DNA of 64,000 nucleotides. It comes from Haliea sp040221975 (GTDB lineage Bacteria > Pseudomonadota > Gammaproteobacteria > Pseudomonadales > Halieaceae). The position numbers were made by a program, and so were the translations under genes. The stretch spans positions 74,050 through 138,049 of the forward strand of contig JAVJWR010000010.1 in NCBI GenBank assembly GCA_040221975.1, read 5' to 3'. Below the pieces are notes generated by a model. That model ran no database searches and was not told where the DNA came from. It worked only from the letters and a program-made list of their open reading frames with translations. Shown piece by piece: positions 60,737-64,000 of the stretch. The first letter of the stretch is position 1, and each line of letters starts with the position of its first letter.

Positions 60737-61159
60737 TCAGGGCCATCCGAGCCAGTGCCAGACGGCGAGCACTGTCATTGCCAGCAACAGCAGCAGGCCG
60801 AATCCGAACAGTCGGAACCGGTGCGGGACGTAGTTGGAGCTGACATGGACCCAGGCATGGGCGCATCGGCTCAGCACGAACAGCCAGGCCAGCGCTAGCG
60901 CAATTCCGCTGCCCTGGCCGAGTGCCATCAGCGCGAAGCACAATACGTAGAACAGGACGGGAGCCTCGAACTGGTTGGCGAGGTTATTCGACACCTTGAC
61001 CACCGCTTCGGGCCAGGCCCGGTTATCGAGCGCCGTGGCGTTGCGGTCCACTTCGCCGGCTTTGACGGCGGCGAACTTGCGCCGCCCGAGCAGTACATAG
61101 ACGCCGATGGTAAGCAGGACCTGGGCCAGGATGGGTCCGAGCATTGATGTGGTTTGCAT
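60737..61159 (-). CDS. MAPEG-family membrane protein
   Basis: A 140-residue protein with about four helices and MAPEG motifs: VKVSNNLANQFEAPVLFYVLC near residue 55 (the conserved RxxxNxxE-like patch) and LFVLSRCAHAWVHVSSNYVP near residue 95. MAPEG proteins are membrane glutathione-linked enzymes. Start at 61159 (MQTTSMLG) is preferred. Confidence 0.82.
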   Translation of the reverse strand: MQTTSMLGPILAQVLLTIGVYVLLGRRKFAAVKAGEVDRNATALDNRAWPEAVVKVSNNLANQFEAPVLFYVLCFALMALGQGSGIALALAWLFVLSRCAHAWVHVSSNYVPHRFRLFGFGLLLLLAMTVLAVWHWLGWP

Positions 61160-61202
61160 GGGTGACTCCAATAAATGCTTTCAGTGCGAATAATTTCACG
61201 GA

Positions 61203-61457
61203 TCAGGAATCCTGGTGGGCTCCCTGTTCAAGATCCTTGGCGATGCTGGTCCACGTGGAGACCCCGTAGGGTACCAGGTAGGTCAGCACCAGCTTGAGCC
61301 AGTCCGGGGCCAGCCCCTGGAGCACGACGTCGCCCTGATTGATCATGGTCAGCAGCGTACCTACGACCAGTGCCAGCTTGAGGGCGCGCAGCGCTGTGCC
61401 CGCCGCGGTTGCCATATCGAGCAGGTCTCTGACGGACGGACTTGCGTTCTGCTTCAC
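61203..61457 (-). CDS. nrtS: NrtS-type nitrate/nitrite membrane protein
   Basis: An 84-residue protein with two hydrophobic helices, LKLALVVGTLLTMINQGD and WLKLVLTYLVPYGVSTWTS, the pattern of the NrtS family first described in cyanobacteria as nitrate/nitrite transporters. It overlaps the last codons of the GGDEF-EAL gene by four bases and so would share its promoter. The transport role is taken from the family. Confidence 0.75.
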   Translation of the reverse strand: MKQNASPSVRDLLDMATAAGTALRALKLALVVGTLLTMINQGDVVLQGLAPDWLKLVLTYLVPYGVSTWTSIAKDLEQGAHQDS

Positions 61458-63748
61458 GAGATCTTATCCCTGACGAGCGCCACACGGCGGCTGGACAGAA
61501 ATTCCTTGAAGGGGACGTCTGCCATGGGTTCCCCCAGCCAGTAGCCCTGGATCGTGTCACAACCGAGCGCTGCAAGACAGTCAGACTGGGCTTTGGTTTC
61601 GATGCCTTCTGCCACGGTGCCCAGCCCAAGGTTCCGTGCCAGGCCGATTATCGCCTTCACGGAGGAAACCTGGACGTCGTCTTGCGGAAGCCCTTTGATA
61701 AACGACTGGTCTATCTTGAGTTTATTGACCGGGACCTGGTTGAGATAGCTGAGTGAGGAATAGCCGGTGCCAAAGTCATCCAGGGAGATCGATATACCCA
61801 TGTAGACCAGCGCTTCCAGCTGGCTGGCGACAGATTCGAGGGCACCAATGGCAACGCTCTCCGTTATCTCCAGCTCCAGCAGCGACGGCGGCAGCCCGGA
61901 TTCGTTCAGGGCGCGTTCAACGGTCAGCAGCAGATTGCTGTGCAGCATCTGGCGCGCTGACACGTTAACGGAAACTCCGACGGGCTGGCCGGAATGCCGT
62001 GACCATTGCGCGCAATCGCGGCAGGCCTGCACCATGATCCATGCACCGATCTCCACGATGAGCCCGTCATCTTCGGCAACGGGAATAAAATCCGCAGGCG
62101 AGACCTGGCCCAATTCGCCGTGCCGCCACCGTACCAGGGCCTCGGCGCCCGCTATGATTCCACTTTCGAGTTGCATCTGCGGCTGGTAACAAAGGTAGAG
62201 CTCGGATCTCGCAAGCGCACTCTCAAGCACCCTCTTCATCGCCTGGCGATATTGGTGCCGCAGCTCCAGGTCGCGGTCAAACGCCACGATCCCGTTGCCG
62301 CCAAGTTGCTTGGCCTGGTTCATCGCGAGGTCCGCCCTGCGCAGTGCCTCCTCGACCTCGTGCCCATTCATCCCGGTATTGCCAGTGAGCTCAGTGATGC
62401 CGATGCTGAGCGAAAGGTAGAGTTCGTGCCCAGCGGCGTGGCAGGGTTCATGCAGCGAGGCCGAGAGAGCCCCCGGTATCCTCAGTTTATCCGAGTCGTC
62501 CGCGTAGATCATTCCCAGCAGGTTGCCGTCAAATCGGTAGAGAGTCGGCCTTGGTTCAGGTGTTGCCAGAATCTTCGCTGCCAGTCGCGCGACGACTGCT
62601 CTGACCGAGGCGTCTCCCAGGCTATGCCCGCCGCGGTTGATAACCTCCTGAAAGTGGTTGATTTTCAGGAGGGCAATCTGTACCAGACCGGCTGCGGTGG
62701 CCGCTTGTTCATGCAGATCGCGGTAGAACGCGGCGCGGTTGGGAAGCCCGGTCAATTCGTCATGGAATGCCAGGTACTCCAGCTTTTGCAGTGCCAGTTT
62801 TCGTTCGGTGATGTCCTCCAGGAACAAGTGATATTCTTGCCATCATTCCAGCCAGTGCAGGCCGATGTGGAGGTAGCGGTCGGCCAGACTGTACTCCTGG
62901 GTGAAAAGCTTTCCATTCGCCTTCGCCCTGGACAGAAGCTCCACCAGATTGGCTGGCAGTAGCTGAACTACAGCCACACCGAAGACTTCGCGGGCCATGG
63001 CTGCGGCGCCTCCGTTGGTGTAAGTCACCGTACCATCGCGGTCGAGGGCAAGCACAGGCCGTGGATTCTGTTCCGGGAAGCTCGCCAACCTGTGCTGCTC
63101 TTCCATCGCGGCAAGGCGTCGTGCGTTGACCCATACCATGATGGCGGCCGCCAGCAGCGACGCGAGCCCCATCGCTGAAATCAGGTGCAGGGTGGTTTCA
63201 ATTTTCTGCAATGACTCCCTGGAGGCCGTCGTGATGCGGCGGCCAATCCAACTGCCCAGCTGAAGGCTGTTTGCATCCATTTGCTGAATCACCGGGTCCA
63301 TCTCTGCGAGGATACTCCGAGACTGGTCCCAATCGACAGGCGATTTCCGCATGACGGTATCCAGGCTCGCGGAAATAGCGAGCAAGGAGTGGATCAGGGA
63401 ACCTATCGACGACAATCCCGGCGCTTCGGGAATTTCCTCTTCGATGGCCCCATAGGTGCTTGAAAGCGTGTCAAACCCCGCCGGGAACTGCTCGGCGAAG
63501 AGGTCGCTGTCGGCAGTGAGGTAATAGTTGTAGAGGATGGCCTGAATCTTGAGCAACTGCACGTTGAGCTGCTGGATGTTGGTCAGCAAAGGGAGATCGT
63601 CATCTGCAAGGTACATGACATTATCACGGCTTTGCTGAACGGTCTGGTGGCTGAACAGGGCCAGTAACACCAGCAAGCAGAGGACCGATCCCACCGCGAG
63701 CCAGCCCCTGGGCCGGAGCTTGGGGAGACTGCTCTTGCGCATATCCAT
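61454..63748 (-). pseudogene. membrane PAS-GGDEF-EAL protein interrupted by an in-frame TGA
   Basis: Two consecutive frames are one gene. The first (to 62843) has a transmembrane sensor (LAVGSVLCLLVLLALFSH and LISAMGLASLLAAAIMVWV) and a PAS domain (VLALDRDGTVTYTNGG). It stops at TGA after HWLE, and the same frame resumes WQEYHLFLEDITERK, then a GGDEF domain whose active site is degenerate (YRFDGNLLG) and an intact EAL domain (AGAEALVRWRHGE, ISLDDFGTGYSSLSYL). If the TGA were a sense codon, a 765-codon c-di-GMP phosphodiesterase would result. ATG 63748 is the likely start; promoter is site D. Confidence 0.88.
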
Positions 63749-63775
63749 GCTCGATTCCAAGCTTGATGGGCTATG

Positions 63776-63801
63776 GATGCGCCAAGTGTGCAGATGTTAC
63801 A
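63776..63801 (-). promoter_or_regulatory. ECF-sigma-like promoter (site D, for the GGDEF-EAL gene)
   Basis: Minus strand: TGTAACA, 13 bases, CGCATC, about 28 bases before the likely ATG. Boxes and spacing match site A exactly. Confidence 0.75.
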
Positions 63802-63874
63802 TTGCTGGTTCACGAAACCGGAGCGCGCAGACGATGTCTATTGGGCTTCGGCCAATGGGTGAAGTGGTTTAATG

Positions 63875-64000
63875 GATGTGACCAACCCAGTTAAGGATAA
63901 TGTCCTGAACTGGAGGTGGTATGAACACGAGAAAGAAGTACTCGAAAGAGTTCAAGCTGGATGCGATCAGCTTGGTGTTGGAGCAGGGCTACAGTCGTGC
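63875..64000 (+). mobile_element. IS3-type element, left end (runs off the window)
   Basis: The sequence TGGATGTGACCAACCCAGTT near 63873, then AAGGATAATGTCCTGAACTG, resembles the terminal region of an IS3-family element, leading into the transposase start at 63921. The right end lies beyond the window, and the exact left boundary is approximate. Confidence 0.6.
63921..64000 (+). CDS. IS3-family transposase OrfA, 5' part
   Basis: The first 26 codons read MNTRKKYSKEFKLDAISLVL then EQGYSR, the usual N-terminal helix-turn-helix opening of IS3 OrfA. A GGAGGTGGT ribosome site precedes the ATG. The remainder is outside the window. Confidence 0.85.
   Translation, partial: MNTRKKYSKEFKLDAISLVLEQGYSR

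Noticed and set aside
1..64000. CRISPR arrays or rRNA genes
   Set aside because: No regularly spaced repeat-spacer series and no rRNA sequence were seen; the only repeated palindromes are the REP elements.

Overview
The window is high-GC DNA from a gammaproteobacterium. The rib-nusB-thiL-pgpA order, the rpsF-rpsR-rplI-dnaB block, a DnaT-like/replication-protein-P pair beside radA, and an RNase R/RlmB pair all fit. A marine lineage such as Halieaceae/Cellvibrionales is a guess from the multihaem cytochromes and bufferins, not something the sequence proves. About 60 genes look intact; the accessory parts carry several clear gene wrecks.

Layout. 1-2.5 kb: a minus-strand copper-bufferin operon (YHS protein, BufA1 precursor, BufB MNIO enzyme, BufC partner, then a start codon at the edge). 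2.8-5.5 kb: a LysR gene cut in two by a decayed IS1380-type element, divergent from a flavin-binding protein/reductase pair (5.6-7.0 kb). 7.4-15.8 kb: riboflavin and housekeeping genes (ribA; pgpA-thiL-nusB-ribH-ribBA-ribE-ribD-nrdR) with a MntA/HepT toxin-antitoxin pair between. 16-26 kb: gamma-glutamyltransferase, a REP/RAYT locus, glyA, ugd, a RimB-like protease and desuccinylase lacking RimK, a broken HigB toxin, ettA and a PilZ protein.

26.3-42.5 kb holds the most striking system: nine tightly packed minus-strand genes. In order of transcription they encode an FAD/2x cNMP-domain/4x[4Fe-4S] oxidoreductase, a bis-haem-b membrane protein, a membrane-anchored decahaem cytochrome with a cytoplasmic FHA-like domain, a double GlcG/HbpS-domain lipoprotein, an outer-membrane beta-barrel, a decahaem cytochrome fused to a LVIVD-repeat propeller, a pentahaem cytochrome, a PP2C phosphatase and a twin-FHA membrane protein. 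My reading is an electron conduit from cytoplasmic NAD(P)H to the periplasm or cell surface, probably controlled by phospho-signalling and perhaps a nucleotide ligand. No substrate is known.

42.6-54.9 kb: radA, the DnaT/RepP pair, an AidB-like acyl-CoA dehydrogenase, dnaB, rplI, a DUF2232-type membrane protein, rpsR, rpsF, rlmB, rnr and tRNA-Leu(CAG). 54.9-55.85 kb has no convincing gene but is rich in hairpins, including an IS200/IS605-like end. 55.85-63.8 kb is a stress/metal island: peroxiredoxin, small membrane protein, ArsM, low-molecular-weight phosphatase/arsenate-reductase-like protein, AhpD-like protein, an HvfA metallophore precursor with EGKCG repeats, HvfX, MAPEG, NrtS and a nonsense-interrupted PAS-GGDEF-EAL gene. 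Four transcription units here share the same ECF-sigma-like promoter, TGTAACA-N13-CG(C/A)ATC, which I take as a stress regulon. HvfA and HvfX have no HvfB/HvfC beside them; the only modifying enzymes in view are BufB/BufC about 58 kb away. The window ends inside an IS3-type element.
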